From: Rhizopus arrhizus
Lineage: Eukaryota; Mucoromycota; Mucoromycetes; Mucorales; Rhizopodaceae
DNA: 64,000 bases
Assembly (NCBI GenBank): GCA_024220505.1
Contig: JAKZZE010000029.1
Span: 310,001-374,000, forward strand
Direction: 5' to 3'
Shown here: piece by piece, positions 33,710 through 46,247 of the stretch
Position numbering within the stretch: the stretch's first letter is position 1
Layout: every line of letters starts with the position of its first letter
Made by a program: the position numbers and the translations under genes
The notes under the pieces: model-generated
What the model saw: only the letters and a program-made list of their open reading frames with translations
The model's database searches: none
Told to the model about the DNA's origin: nothing

Positions 33710-35256
33710 ATTTTTTATGCTTGGAAAAGATCAATTTACAAAAATAAAAGTTCAAGAGAAATAAAAGAGAAAAGGGTCATTTTACTTGTTTTCTCCCTCT
33801 TTATTCCATTTGCTCATATTTAAACTTGCTTTTTTAAAACACATTGATCCTGTTCTCTCTCTGAATATCACTGACAGATGGTTGCATTAAGAAAAATGTC
33901 TCATCAAAACGGCTGTCTTTTTTAAGAAAAAAAGAAAAAAAGAAAAGGAAATTGTTTGATATGACTCTTTTGTATCTGTGTAATGTTGATAAGAGTATTC
34001 ATTTTCAGGAGTATGTTTATGATTTTCATTTATTCGTGGGAAAGGAAGGAAAAAAAAGGTTTCTTTCACAAATTTATTTGTTGAACGCATGTGGTTCAAA
34101 ATAGGATATCCTAAACGTATTTTGTCTTTTTAGTGTGTTAAACATACCAAAGAGAAAAAAAGAGATTTACAGCCATTGTGTTTTCCACAAGTCAATGGGT
34201 CGAAAATAGAAATAGATTCAATATGATTGAGAATGGAAAGAGCAAATTGAATACAATATGAAATTCCATTTATTGTAATCATCAGCCTCAACCTTCTTCT
34301 TTACAAACGGATGGATTGTAAAACCCTTTTGATGGCCTATGCGTTCTTTTTTCAAGAGGATTTAAAGTAAAAGGTGATGATGTGCTTGTAAAAGAAAGAT
34401 TATTCTTTTTTATAAATTCAGTGAGATCATTCATTCTATTTATCTTATGATGATTTGACTCTACACAATGGTAGCTTGAATGTTTAGGCTAAATCGGCTT
34501 ATAGCCCGAAAGAGAGAGATTGTGTTTTAATTTCGGAATGAGGATTGATTGATGAAAGAAAGTTTATGAAATTGAAGTGATAACCTGACAATCATTACAC
34601 ATAAAAAGATATCAGGAGAGTAATTAAGGTTTTGAAGGGAATTTATTATCGAATTTTATATAAACAGTTATCCGATCATATTTGCGTAGAATCAGCTGAT
34701 GAACAAAATAAGCCCAGATCTCTACCCCCCTCCTTGAATGAGAGAGTGATACACTATGTAAATGTTTATATGAGCATCAGAATGTGTTCTGCTTTCTTTA
34801 TCGTGTCACATTGTACAATACACGTATCACAACCGCTTTTCTCTCTTTCCCTCTTTCCCCCTCTCTCATTCACTCTCTCTTTTTTTTTTTTTCACTCGCT
34901 CATCCACTCGGAACCGTGGCTTCCACATGTGTACCCCACCCCTTTCTTTCTGACTCCTTAATTTAGCTACTTATTTTTACTCTTTTACCGAACAAGGCAG
35001 ACATGTTTCAAATACAATATAAAAAGAAATGTAAAGAGAGAAAGAGAGAGAACGAGTTGAATAAGAAAATGAGACATGAACAATTGTTCACTACAAAATT
35101 CACTCTTTATTTTATTTTTTTTTCTTTTACAGAAAAGGTTATCATCGTGTAACTGTTGGTTCCGACGTAAACTAGGGACAATGTAAAGCGTTTTGAATAA
35201 AAAACCTCCATCATCTCTCATCTTTCTTTTCTTCTTCTTTACTCTTTAAAAAAAAA
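33710..35256. other. 1.5-kb intergenic region
   Basis: No supported gene. T-rich and CT-rich stretches near 34830-34895 produce compositional frames. The A-rich leader at 35247-35256 directly precedes the forkhead gene. Confidence 0.55.
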
Positions 35257-35808
35257 ATGCAACAAAAGACCCAGACTTTTTTCAAACAAAATGAACCTAT
35301 GAAACACAAGTGCTTACAGGGTCCAATTCATATCATACCTTCATGGGACCCAGTAGACAGAAATGAAAAACCACCTTATTCTTATGCGACAATCATTGCT
35401 CATGCGATCTTGAGTAGTAAAGAAAGAAGGTTGACATTAAATGAAATTTATAATTGGATCATGGAAAACTATCCATTTTATTGCACTACAAGTCTAGGTT
35501 GGCAGGTAATTTAAAAAAAAGAATCACTTTTTATTCTATTCTTTCTCATATTTTTTGTATGTGATAGAACTCGGTCAGACATAACTTGTCCTTACATAAA
35601 TCATTCATCAAAATTCAAAGGGATGCATCAAATCCTAATCATCCTCGGAAAGGTTGCTATTGGACCATTCAACCTGGTAAAGAACAAGGTTTCATAGACA
35701 GTCTCGAATTACCGGTGGCTAAAAGGATCGGAAGGCGCCGATCAAGCCAAGCCTCCTTGTGTTCATCTGTTGTCCCTTATCCTTCAAGTTCTATGGATTC
35801 TGTCTATG

Positions 35809-35841
<33 letters not shown>

Positions 35842-36047
35842 AAAGTAGTGTCTATACCACCCACTCTTCTCCTTCTCCTTCTCTTTGTGATCAAGAATAT
35901 TATTATCATACATCATCACCAATACAGTCAAATTATTTTCCTTATTATAGACCCACTTTTGTAGACAGTTTATTTCTTGAACCACTACTTTCAACCAATA
36001 CACTCTATCCTACTACACTTTATGATCATTCATCCATTTTCAATTAA
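35257..36047 (+). CDS. Forkhead-domain transcription factor
   Basis: Exons 35257-35505 and 35568-36047 join in frame to 242 residues. The forkhead winged helix spans about residues 35-125: EKPPYSYATIIAHAILSS, LTLNEIYNWIMENYPFY, WQNSVRHNLSLHKSFIKI and GCYWTIQPGKEQG. The recognition helix NSVRHNLSLHKSF is intact. A basic patch AKRIGRRRSS after the domain may be a nuclear signal. The C-half is Ser/Tyr/Pro-rich with a ten-Ser run encoded by an AGT repeat (35811-35841). It is a nuclear DNA-binding regulator; target genes unknown. The intron splits the domain between helices 2 and 3. Confidence 0.93.
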
Positions 36048-38156
36048 AAATCAAGATTCCCCTTTCTCTCTCTTTTGTATGCCCTCTTTTTTATTTTTTT
36101 ATATATGCACATACACACATACACACTCACATGTATATATATTTTCACATATGCATACACATTAAAAAATAAACTCGTTTCGTTCTATCGTACATAACAA
36201 ATCATACAATAGACAACACACACTTGTATTCATTCAGGTCATAAACAACACATCTTATTGAACCACAATCCTTTTTTGATACATGATATCATTTCATATC
36301 ATGGTCTATACACAAACTTTCGGAGCCTTATGCAAAGTAACCGAAATTTCTTTTGTTACTGTATTACACACATGTCCCCTTTTTTTCAGCATGAACCGAA
36401 TTTTATGTAGTGTTTCGCGTTTGAAAATTAGGAGGTAAAAAAAAATTCCAATAAAATTGCTGGATGATCAATACAGATATTATAAAGCCAATACAAAAAA
36501 AAAAGAGGGGGTGTGTGTACACTTTTTGAAATCTAGTGAGTTAGTGAGATGTTACTTTACAAAGTATCATTTTTACAGTGCCTCTGACACCAATCGGCAA
36601 AGGCACAAATCCTATTGGCCCTTTATCCTTTCCTCCACTACTGATTTTTCCTTGTCGACATGGGCAGTTTGGCTATACCCTAATGACAGTTTGCTGTACA
36701 CTGTTTTTCTAATACTGTAATTTTAACTTAAAAAACAGAATTGGTCTAAACAAAAAAAAAAAAAAAAAATGCTCCACTTGTTTCAAGTTAAAATACAGTA
36801 TATACGTTTGACAAAGATATTAAACTTTCACTTCACTCTCTCTCTTTTTTTTTTTTTTTAATTCTTTTCCTTTGTTCATATCCTGTTGTTTCCTAAACAA
36901 CAATCACTAAATCAATGATTTCAAATTGCTTGCGTGCGGCTATTTTAAAACGACATCTTTGTTCATCGTATACAAAGTAACTAAACTATCTGCATTCAAT
37001 TAGTTTGTACACCTATAAAGAGAATAATTAATGACAGCCTCCAAGCTTTCAAGGGACATCCATTGGACCCAATCGTACTTGTACACTGGCGCGTTTGTCT
37101 GAATGTGTTACAAAGGACCTAATGATCAGCAATTTTCCTGGTTGCTGTGAATTCCCTGTTGGGCTAATCATTGCTTGATTTTATGTAAAATACGGGTTCA
37201 AGAGCCTATGGCTATGCCTATCTATCCATAGATCGCGCTTGGTTTATTTTTAACTAGCCGTGCTATTGACATGAACGATGTCCGAATAATCCAACCATTC
37301 AGTACTCATCCTCTTTGACATTACAAAGACACCAAAGATAGTTTGACGATCAACATACATCTGATACTCTAACACAGTGACTGGAGACTCAAGTGTATTA
37401 AAAAAAAATAGTGGAACCCATCGACAAAAAGTCATCTCCCAAACAAGTGGCCAAAGCCATTAGGAATTTGCAGAATCAAAATGACGCGTTAAAAAAGGGA
37501 ATACAATGATACTATTGATGAAGTCTCCTCTTCTATCTCAACAGCAACAACAGACCCTACAGGTATTGAAAACATTGGCTTTAGGTTAGAATCAATCACT
37601 CTATACAAACGCAGTATGATATTTGTAGAGAATGATGTGGAAACTAGGAAGCAAAAAAGGAGGTTTGAACGAATGGATCGGTTGGCGTGCTATTCGAAAG
37701 GTATTGAATTAAACCTATTCGTTGTAGAACAGTAACTGATTGTGGTTGACATTAATATAAATCTTAATACAAGATCATCATTAGAATAAAATACAAGTTT
37801 ATTTAAATAAGATCATACAATCAATTTCAAGTAGCTATATTTTTTTTTTAGAATATGTATTGTATCAGTGAAAGTTCTATGATAAGAAGTATCAAGAAGG
37901 GATTTTTACAACCCTTTTTTTATAACTGACATTAAAATGCTTTTCCTATGATTCTGTGTACAGATCTTTGAAAAGGAGAAAAAGGGGAGGAGACAAATTC
38001 CATAGGCATTTATTATCCGGAAGTACATCATCAACAAATCAAGGGTAAAATCATTGAATCTTTAGTCACTTTTAAACAAAAAAAAAAAAAAGCAAAAAAA
38101 AAAAAAGAAAAAAAAAAAAAATAGGAGAGCAGTGAAGATCATAAATAGATTGGCAA
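36048..38156. other. 2.1-kb gene-poor region with a possible gene relic
   Basis: AT-rich DNA. On the minus strand 37435-37250 codes for a protein-like stretch (VTVLEYQMYVDRQTIFGVFV...EWLDYSDIVHVNSTAS) with balanced amino-acid use, unlike the low-complexity frames around it. It has no good start context and no visible continuation, so it could be the relic of a gene or mobile element. T tracts lie at 36848-36860 and A tracts near 36752-36769. Confidence 0.4.
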
Positions 38157-40374
38157 TCATTCAACATCCATATCAGAATCTTGCTGTTGATTGTTCATGA
38201 CTTGCTGTTGATCTTTTAATGAACCTTCTTGCTTTTTTGCATTCTTTAATCGAACACTTTTACTTAGTAATTTAGACCGAAGTTCTTTCAAGTTCACATG
38301 CGATCGACGAACAAAGGCAGGTACTGGTATATGACGATAATCGACTGTCTCCCTTTGCCAATTATTTAGCTCTCTCCAATCAAGGTCTTTACACAACACG
38401 TTCAATTCAAATTGGTGTAAAGACATCTTTTGTGCACTGATGTCAACCACACGTTTATTCTAATGATGCCTCAGTAAAAACAGAGGTTACTGTCCTATTC
38501 ACTTACCAGTGCATTCATTCTTTGTATCCTATCCATTTCCTTCTTCTTCAACATCTGCTGACGGAATTCTCTCTTTCTTGCCATCTGTTCCTCATAGCGT
38601 TTTCTCTCTCGTTCTCTTCTCGCCCTTTCTTCTCTCTCACGTCTTTCTTGCTCCTCACGCAACTTTATAAAACGGAATGAGTCAGGATAGTAAATAGATC
38701 GATCAATACCTGTTGTTGTCTAGCTCTCTTTTCGTCATTGATTTTATTATACAATTCACCAATATCAAATATGGGTGTTTGTGTTTCAGGTTGTTTTGAA
38801 ACCATGGGTTTTTTATTATTCACAGGTATATTAGGTTGGACTGGTTTGTTTACAGATGTTGTGGATGATGTGTTTTTTACAGATGCGGATGTTTTTTGTT
38901 GAAGGGCATGTTGTCTTGCCTGAGCAAGCCATTGATCATGGTTTTGTAATACAATAGATGGTTTTTGTTCTTTCTTTTCTGATTGGGGAGAAGGTGGACG
39001 ATGGTCAAGTCCTAACTTTGGTGGTTCCTTGGATAAAGCTAATCCAGGTATTTTCACAGCTGGCTTGGATGGTTGTTTAGGAGGCTAGGTAGACAGGGTA
39101 TTAGTAATAGGATATATCATTCATGTTCTTTTACCTCTTCTGCTTCATTTGATGACTTTTTTACATTTAATTTTACCCTCAAAACATTACGTCCATCTAA
39201 CATAAAACCGTGAGCTATTTTATATCTTGATCTAGTGATAGTTACCATTTGTCGTTGTTTTAGTCGTTGCATCATCGGTATTGATCATTTCCTCTGTGTT
39301 TTGTTTTACTTGTACTTCATCCTCTGTAGTAGGTGGCGTAATCATGACATCTAGCAGCAAAGATTAATCACCAGAAAAGCCCACAGTTAAAACTTACCTT
39401 GATCTACGCGTTGTTTCTTTACAGCTCTTTCTTTTGGCTTATCGTGGATCTTATTCCAGTGCTTATCAAAGGCTTCCTCAAACTTCTTTCCCAACAAGTG
39501 CACTTCGTGATGTGGTGGATTGTATTTATAACAATTGCTAAACATCAACTTGTAATCATCATAAAACTGATCCTCACTGGTATATTCCGCATTCTTGAAC
39601 CTGTTTTCAATCGTAGACATATCCATCGGATGCTGAATGATATCGTAGTAGTCAGTTGCACCCCAAGCTGCTGCATCCACTGGCCTCTCAAACGGCCATG
39701 TCAAATGAGCGTATTTTGGTTTTTTGAATTCCTTTATGACTGATGCACAATGTTTATCTTCACTCTCTGATAACAAGGTTGTCACTGTTGAAGGTTGTTT
39801 TTCAGACACTGTCTTTTTTGCCTACAAAAAAAAAAGAAAAATTAATTTTCCGACAGACAAAGATAACAACCCACTGACTGGAGCTCTCAATTTCACTAGG
39901 TGCTTTTTGAAAGCCTTTTCGAGTTCTCTTGCTTGATCACACACTGGATCTGTTGCGTTATTATACAAATAACAGTTGTCGAGCATCAATTCAACATCAG
40001 CAATGAATTCATCTTTTGATTGGTAATCATTCAATTTGGTTTGTATCGTACTCAAGTCCATTGGATGTTTAATGATATCAAAATAATCGGGTATATTAAA
40101 AAAGACAGGATCCACAGGTTGAAGAAAAGGACCAGCACAAGGGTGTTTCATCAATTTAGTCAAGACTTCTGTAACAAGACGCTTGTCTTGAACAGACATG
40201 CGTTCACTAATAAAAAAAAAAATTAAGAAACAATTATTTTACACGTAAAATTTCTTTTCCGTATTTTTATTGTTATAATTGTGAATCATACAATTTTTCT
40301 TCTTCTTTTCGTGTTTGGTTATCAGCTGCAATACTAGCATAAGGTCTCTTTTGAGCACTGTTATTAGATATCAT
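38157..40374 (-). CDS. BET-type double-bromodomain protein
   Basis: Eight exons (40374-40292, 40206-39879, 39821-39398, 39350-39246, 39196-39135, 39084-38710, 38662-38507, 38459-38157) join in frame to 611 residues. Bromodomain 1 (about 30-135): PDYFDIIKHPMDLSTIQTKL, DNCYLYNN. Bromodomain 2 (about 145-265): TDYYDIIQHPMDMSTIENRF, SNCYKYNPP. Both keep the acetyl-lysine-binding Asn. These proteins read acetylated histones and promote transcription. The C-half is Pro/Gln-rich, then a strongly charged Arg/Glu helix, and ends with LHQFELNVLCKDLDWRELNN. The NET domain of Brd/Bdf proteins is not recognisable. The start exon lies upstream of a 22-A tract. Confidence 0.88.
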
Positions 40375-40834
40375 ACTGCGCAAAAGAGAGAAAAAAAAAA
40401 AAAAAAAAAAAAAAAAGAAATAAATAAAAATAGAAAAAAAAAGAAAAATCTTTCACATAAAAAAAAGAGTGACGTAGCTGCTCTTTCTTTTTTTCATTTA
40501 CACATTCTCCTACATTTTTATACCCTCATTCGAATCGTAAGAGAATAGGACCTGGTCTATGATTGTTCTGAAAGAAAAGCAAAAGGACAATCAAGGTTAT
40601 ATAAATCAAGTTTCCTATTTTTAGGTAACACGTCCATAGAAGCGATTGTCTTTAACCTCTCTTTTATATTTCCTTCTTTTCTGATACTTTATAAATTGGC
40701 TTCAGTGAATATATCATTGAAAGAATAGGAGTTGAACAATGATAAATGTTAACTTGAAAAAAAAAAGTCCGAAGATTTAATTCTACTGCGAAACTGCATA
40801 AGTTTTTTTTTTCTTTTTTCTTTTTCTTTACATC

Positions 40835-41895
40835 ATGAATAACCGTCAAAGAATTGATGCCGAACAAACCCTGTATAGAACACAGCAAAGAGTTAAAAAA
40901 CCTGATGTTTATAGAAATAATATCAAGAAAGCTAAAAGGATAAGACATGAATTACTAGCACAGGAAGAGGATGAGATGAAGGATGATTTTGTAATGCAGA
41001 TAGCATCAGATAGTGTAAATGCAGCCAGCTATTTGATTGGACTTAATGATACAAGTGTTCCTGTTTGTTTTATTCATCAAATCTACAGTATCTTGCCTAA
41101 TCCTACCTTGATTGATAAAGAATTAGTAAGATGATGATCTTTTTAGTTCTTATGCTTACTTTTATTAGCAAGAAGCAATAGAAAAAGGAGAATGGAGAAA
41201 ATTCCATGTGATTGGTTCGGTAGAGGACGAATATGTGATCATAAAGACTGAAGATTATCTTAAAATGATGGATGAAATCAAGCATGAGGAGAACAATAAG
41301 GCTGTATTTGGTAACCTTGTGTTCATATCGAGCTCTTTATTTTCTGACATTCAAGTAGATCTGTTTATTCGTTTGATAAAAGATAAAAGATATTACAGTC
41401 AAGTAACGATATCAACAAAGGATTTAAATAGTTTTGGTATAAATGATGCCGATATAAAGTAAGGACGTTTGTTTTCATAGTGAATGATACTTACTTTCTT
41501 TATAGACAATTAGTGATGAATGGATTTTTATTACCACATCTACAAGTTGGCCTGTATTGGTTTTCGATCAGAAAACAAGGTCATTTTATGACAAATATAT
41601 CCAATGGAAGAAGTGAGATCACAAGGATATTAAAAAAGAGAGCAACAAAAGATATTATGGAGAGTGTAAGTTTATAGATTATAAAATTTATTATTGACAT
41701 GTAAAATAGTTGTTGAAATCAAAAAGATTACATAAAACTAAGTTAAATATGGAATTCTTGCTACATGATTTAGTAGGCAGCGGAAGAGTAGAAAGGTATA
41801 TATACACGCATATAAATCAAAACTAAAAGTCTATGCTTAGATATTCTATTGGCAGTACGGGTAATGTCATCAAGTTGACCAATAAAGGATTATAG
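40835..41895 (+). CDS. STK19-like winged-helix protein
   Basis: Five exons (40835-41125, 41169-41458, 41506-41665, 41710-41795, 41841-41895) join in frame to 293 residues. PVCFIHQIYSILPNPTLIDKEL and DEYVIIKTEDY resemble the LLHQLYGLVPNRTxVDREL and DTEYVIIKTEDY regions of STK19, now regarded as a DNA-binding winged-helix protein of transcription-coupled repair and not a true kinase. The C-terminal LLHDLVGSGRVERYSIGSTG fits a last winged helix. No kinase motifs are seen. The N-terminus is basic. Identification rests on these motifs, so moderately sure. Confidence 0.7.
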
Positions 41896-42267
41896 TTCAT
41901 TCCTCAACTGGCTCTGCTTACCCCACACGAACGCATCATTTCTCTTTTTTACTAGTTTACAAAATGACACTGCTGTGTTGGATTCATTGGATGCAGCAAT
42001 CAGTCTTATCTGATTTGGATTGGCTCTTGTGCTCCTAATATAACTGTGCGTTAAATAATATGCTGGACACCCTTTGCTTTCCGTCGTACATTCTTCTTTC
42101 CAGTGTAAATGGATCGTTGTCAGTTTTGGTTTTGGTGGTGAGCTGATTACTTTTACTGATTGAGAAGGGACTGCATTGTTTCTTGATATTAAATTAAATA
42201 TTGTCTTTTTAAATGACGATTTATTCTTTTCGTTAGTGTTGTGTTGATTAAATAAGAATAAGCGCAT
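41890..42267 (-). CDS. Possible small unknown protein overlapping the STK19-like 3' end
   Basis: The frame gives 125 residues from ATG 42267 (or 141 from 42315). It contains Ser, Asn and Lys-rich stretches and HLHWKEECTTESKGCPAYYL with three Cys. Amino-acid use is balanced, unlike neighbouring frames, but it overlaps the stop of the convergent STK19-like gene by six bases and follows a 78-nt T tract. No family recognised; could be non-coding. Confidence 0.3.
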   Translation of the reverse strand: MRLFLFNQHNTNEKNKSSFKKTIFNLISRNNAVPSQSVKVISSPPKPKLTTIHLHWKEECTTESKGCPAYYLTHSYIRSTRANPNQIRLIAASNESNTAVSFCKLVKKRNDAFVWGKQSQLRNEL

Positions 42268-42327
42268 AATTAAATTATTCTTTTTGTAAAGAAAAAAGAA
42301 AAAAAGAGTTTTCATCCTTTTTATACA

Positions 42328-42329
<2 letters not shown>

Positions 42330-42407
<78 letters not shown>
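42330..42407. repeat. 78-nt uninterrupted poly-T tract
   Basis: This is the longest homopolymer in the window, followed 20 bp later by a second T tract (42427-42453). It lies in the long region between convergent STK19-like and SEL1-like genes. Confidence 0.9.
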
Positions 42408-42411
<4 letters not shown>

Positions 42412-42423
42412 ATACTTGGCCTA

Positions 42424-42453
<30 letters not shown>

Positions 42454-42454
<1 letters not shown>

Positions 42455-43346
42455 GACTTGTTGATTCATTCATTCTTTTCAAAAGGAGAGATAAGGAGAG
42501 TTTAAGGAAAAATGGCCTCGTTTTTCCCTTTTAAATTAAAAAAGAAACATGCGCATAAGCAACTATTTATAAAGATCATATAAATTGGCTATTGTTATCC
42601 CCTTTCTTAATAAACAGTCTCCCTGTATTCATTGCCATTTAAAATAGCCAATTGGTTCAAGGTCTCTCTTTTCTTTTAGAATGTGATTGAGCCCAATGGT
42701 GTGTATTGTACAGTTTTACTACATTTTACTGCATTTTACTATAAAATCAAATAATAAAGTCATACAAGATGATAAATGCATAAAATATGGCGCTAAGTTG
42801 TCAAACCTTTCTTTTATATCTCCTTAATATCATATAAAGTAAAGGGAGAGTTGTTTCGCCTTTAAATAAAGTTCTATTACTTTTTAATATAAAGTTGAGG
42901 ATTTTGTGAGTTAAAAAAAAAGGGGAAATCGATCGAGTAGGTTCTTTCAGCTGCAGTGAACAATTCGTTGATCAAAAGAAAAAAAAAGAATGGCTAGATT
43001 AAGCATAGGCCTATATTAATTGACTTGCTGTTTTATGATTGAACCTTATGTAATCAAGTGTTGCTTTATTATCAATCTATACACTCATCATCCCCTTGTA
43101 ACTTTTTTTACGCCCCTTTCTTTCTTCTCTCTCTCTCTCTCTCTCTAGAAAATTCATACATACATCATCTATATTATATCCCTACGACACTACTTGTAAT
43201 GACCAGAGTGCTAAAACACAAACGCTATGGCATATTCTTTACATTTGCTTTTATCCACATTAATTAAAAAAAAGCATTTGAAATCCAGTTCATAAAGCAG
43301 GATTCAGCCAATCATCACCGACAAACGCATTTCTTTTTTCCTTTGA
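42454..43346. other. Intergenic region before the SEL1-repeat gene
   Basis: AT-rich DNA with a CT microsatellite at 43122-43147 and repeated CATTTTACTG-like units near 42717-42740. No gene is supported. The last ~150 bp should hold the promoter of the next gene. Confidence 0.5.
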
Positions 43347-45741
43347 ATGGGTCGACTTCGAAAAAGATATATTATTCGTAAGATTCTACAAGCAGAAAAA
43401 GAAAAAGAAAATAACAATCATGTCTAGCCTTAATTGCATTATGCTGTAGTTGTTTAGCTACTAGCACCTTAGTTAATCAAGTAAAAAAGAAGAAAAAAAA
43501 AAAGACAATGTCAATTGCGCATAAAAGTATAAATTAACTCGGTCTTTTTTTTTGTATAGGAAGTCATAACATCCATCGAAAAAAGCAACAATGTTCAATC
43601 AGCTTCATCTGAACTGAATGGTACAACCAAAGCAGCAATGATTTTTTTTTTTTATTTATAACAATGCTATTTAGGACAGCAGCTCTATGCAATGGCTTTA
43701 GACCGCTTGAAAGAGCTTGAAAAGCGTCATCGTCAAACACATTCCTTTAATAAACCCAAAGGCTTTTTTCAAGATCTGCTTTTGATATGGAAGCAAACGA
43801 CAGATGTCACAACACCTAATGAAGACGTTTTAAAAGAATACCAAGAAGCCAATTTACTCTTGAAGGAATCCGCGGCCACTTTTGAAAACAACGACGCTCT
43901 TTTGTTACTAGCCGAGCTCAATCTGGTGAGAAGAAAGCGCAGGGATGCGTTTCTGAAAAGGAAATTAATCGTTTTCTGTAGTTTTCAAAATATGCACACC
44001 CAAGGAATTATCAGCAAGCCTTCATGTATTATAATGAATTAGCCTCCAAGGGCAACTCGACAGCTCAATACATGCTCGGATTCATGTATGCTTCGGGTTT
44101 AGGTGTCGAAAAGGATCAAGCCAAGGCATCCATTTATTATACATTTGCGGCACACGGCGGAGACACGATGGCAGAGATGACATTGGGTTATAGACATTTG
44201 TATGGCATTCATGCTGAAGAAAGTTGTGAAGATGCGCTTTATTATTATAGAAATGTAGCCGAGAAGGCTGTTCGATACTACCACTCTGGACCACCCAACG
44301 GACGCACCTTGCCGTTGTCCAAAGTGCGCCTTTCAGATGAACACGGTGGCGTGTATGGGTATGGAGCGAGTATGACGGTAGATAAGAAGAGTCATCTGAG
44401 ATCAGAGGCGAATATAAGAGAACTATTACAGTATTGGAAATATCTTGGTGAGAGTGAAGGTGACAGGGATGCACAGGTAAAGATGAGACATCAGAAAGAA
44501 GGAGTGTTGACCGGTATACAGTTAAGATTAGGTCAGGTTTATTACTCAGGCACGCGTGATATCAAAAAGGATTATAAAGAAGCCATCCGTTACTTTTCCC
44601 AGATTGTGGAAAAAGGGCTTGCTACTCCCAGAGATAAACTAAAGAAAAAGGAAATTAAACAGATTGGTCAAGCAGCGGGCTATTTGGGTTTGATGTATTG
44701 GCGTGGTGAGGGAGTAAGGGCAGATCCACAAGCGGCCTATCAGTGGTTCCTCGAAGGTTATGCTTTTGACGACCCTATTTCTCAAAATGCGCTTGGATTG
44801 ATGTACAAGAATGGGATTGTGGTGGAAGAAAATCAGCGTGCGGCTCTTCATCATTTTAAACTGGCAGCGGATCAAGAGTATGCTGAGGCAGAGATCAACC
44901 TGGCTCTTGAATATGTTCAGGATGATCTGACGCTTCCGGTGGCGATCGAGAAGCTGAACAAAGCAGCAGAATCAAAACACTTGCTTGCCTATTGGTATCT
45001 TGGTCAGCTGAATGATCAAGGGTATATCCCAACGCGTTCTTGCCGTGTTTCTGTTCATGTAAGTTTCTCTTTTAAATACACAGAAAAGTAACAATCGATA
45101 GTATTACAAAGCCATTTCTGAAGCAGGTGATTGGCTCTATCCAACAGTAGAGCAAGCCTACAGCGCATACAAACACGGTGATAAAGAAAGCGCTTTACTC
45201 TACTATAGGATGGCTGCAGAAAGAGGTTATGAAATTGCACAATCCAATGTTGCCTATTTATTGGATCCTGGTAAATACTGATTTCACCGACTCAAAGCTT
45301 GATCAACTCAATCTTATGATAGATAAAAGACTGTGGGATTTTATGCCCTTGTTGACAAAAGAAAAGAAAGTGAGAGATGAAGATGCAGAAAAGAACGCGT
45401 TCCTCTATTGGTCAAGGTCCGCTCATCAAAACAATGTGGATGCGCGTGTCAAGATGTGCGATTATTACTACAAGGGTATTGGAACCAAAGTAAATTATGA
45501 AAAGGCAGCTGCTTGTTATCGTAATGCGGCTGAAGATTATCGTTCACCACTGGCCTATTGGAATTTAGGATGGATGTATGAAAATGGTGTGGGTGTACAA
45601 AAGGATCTGCCCTTGGCAAAGAAAGCTTATGATTTAGCTCTGGAATATGATGCAGATGCTTATTTACCTATTAAACTATCTTTGCTATCTTGGTGGAAAA
45701 ATTGGTGGTTATTTGGCTTAAAAGGAGATGCAGAGCTTTAG
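43347..45741 (+). CDS. SEL1-repeat ER protein (SEL1L/Hrd3-like)
   Basis: Eight exons (43347-43377, 43428-43480, 43560-43620, 43675-43925, 43982-44476, 44522-45058, 45102-45270, 45323-45741) join in frame to 671 residues. Splicing of the two tiny first exons creates a clear signal peptide: MGRLRKRYIIPLIALCCSCL. At least nine Sel1 repeats follow (AQYMLGFMYASGLGVEKDQA, AGYLGLMYWRGEGV, SQNALGLMYKNGIV, AYWNLGWMYENGVG). The repeat order and the long insert after the third repeats resemble SEL1L/Hrd3, the luminal partner of the Hrd1 ubiquitin ligase in ER-associated degradation. The C-terminal membrane helix of Hrd3 is not obvious; the protein ends with a Trp-rich SWWKNWWLFGL segment. Confidence 0.88.
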
Positions 45742-46247
45742 CAGTAAAATAAAAAAAAGAACCAAATATTAGTACAATTCATAAGCACCTTTGACACATT
45801 TAAACCTTTTTGAGGATTAAATATCCCCTTGATTGTAATCAAGCCATTTTTTTTTTGTCAGCAGCAGTCAAATTGAATGCATTTTATATTTCTATTATCC
45901 ACATTCACATGTCACTGGATAAATGGCTAATTCTTTGGCAAGGGTCACATTGTCCTTGCTTCTTTAGCTTTCTTATCACTGGCCACAGTCCTTCTGCAGC
46001 TTAAACACTCTTTATTCTTGCACACCTTTTCGTTGCTTTCACAGCTAGGTTTATGAAATGCAACATGTTCAAGAGTGATACACACATTTTTGATAGATGC
46101 CAACCATACCATAAATCATCATTTTATTTTCATCTTTTGGTGCTTTGTTTAATATTTTATGTATAAAAAATAAGAAGGTATTTATTATAAATAATAATTA
46201 AATAGGAATAAAATGCTACAGGTGAGTGAAATGCACTAATACTAGTT
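45742..46247. other. Convergent intergenic region
   Basis: 3' regions of the SEL1-like (+) and ArfGAP (-) genes. AT-rich with candidate poly(A) signals on both strands. No gene seen. Confidence 0.5.

Noticed and set aside
34632..34961. 109-codon plus-strand frame
   Set aside because: Carried by CT- and T-rich low-complexity DNA.
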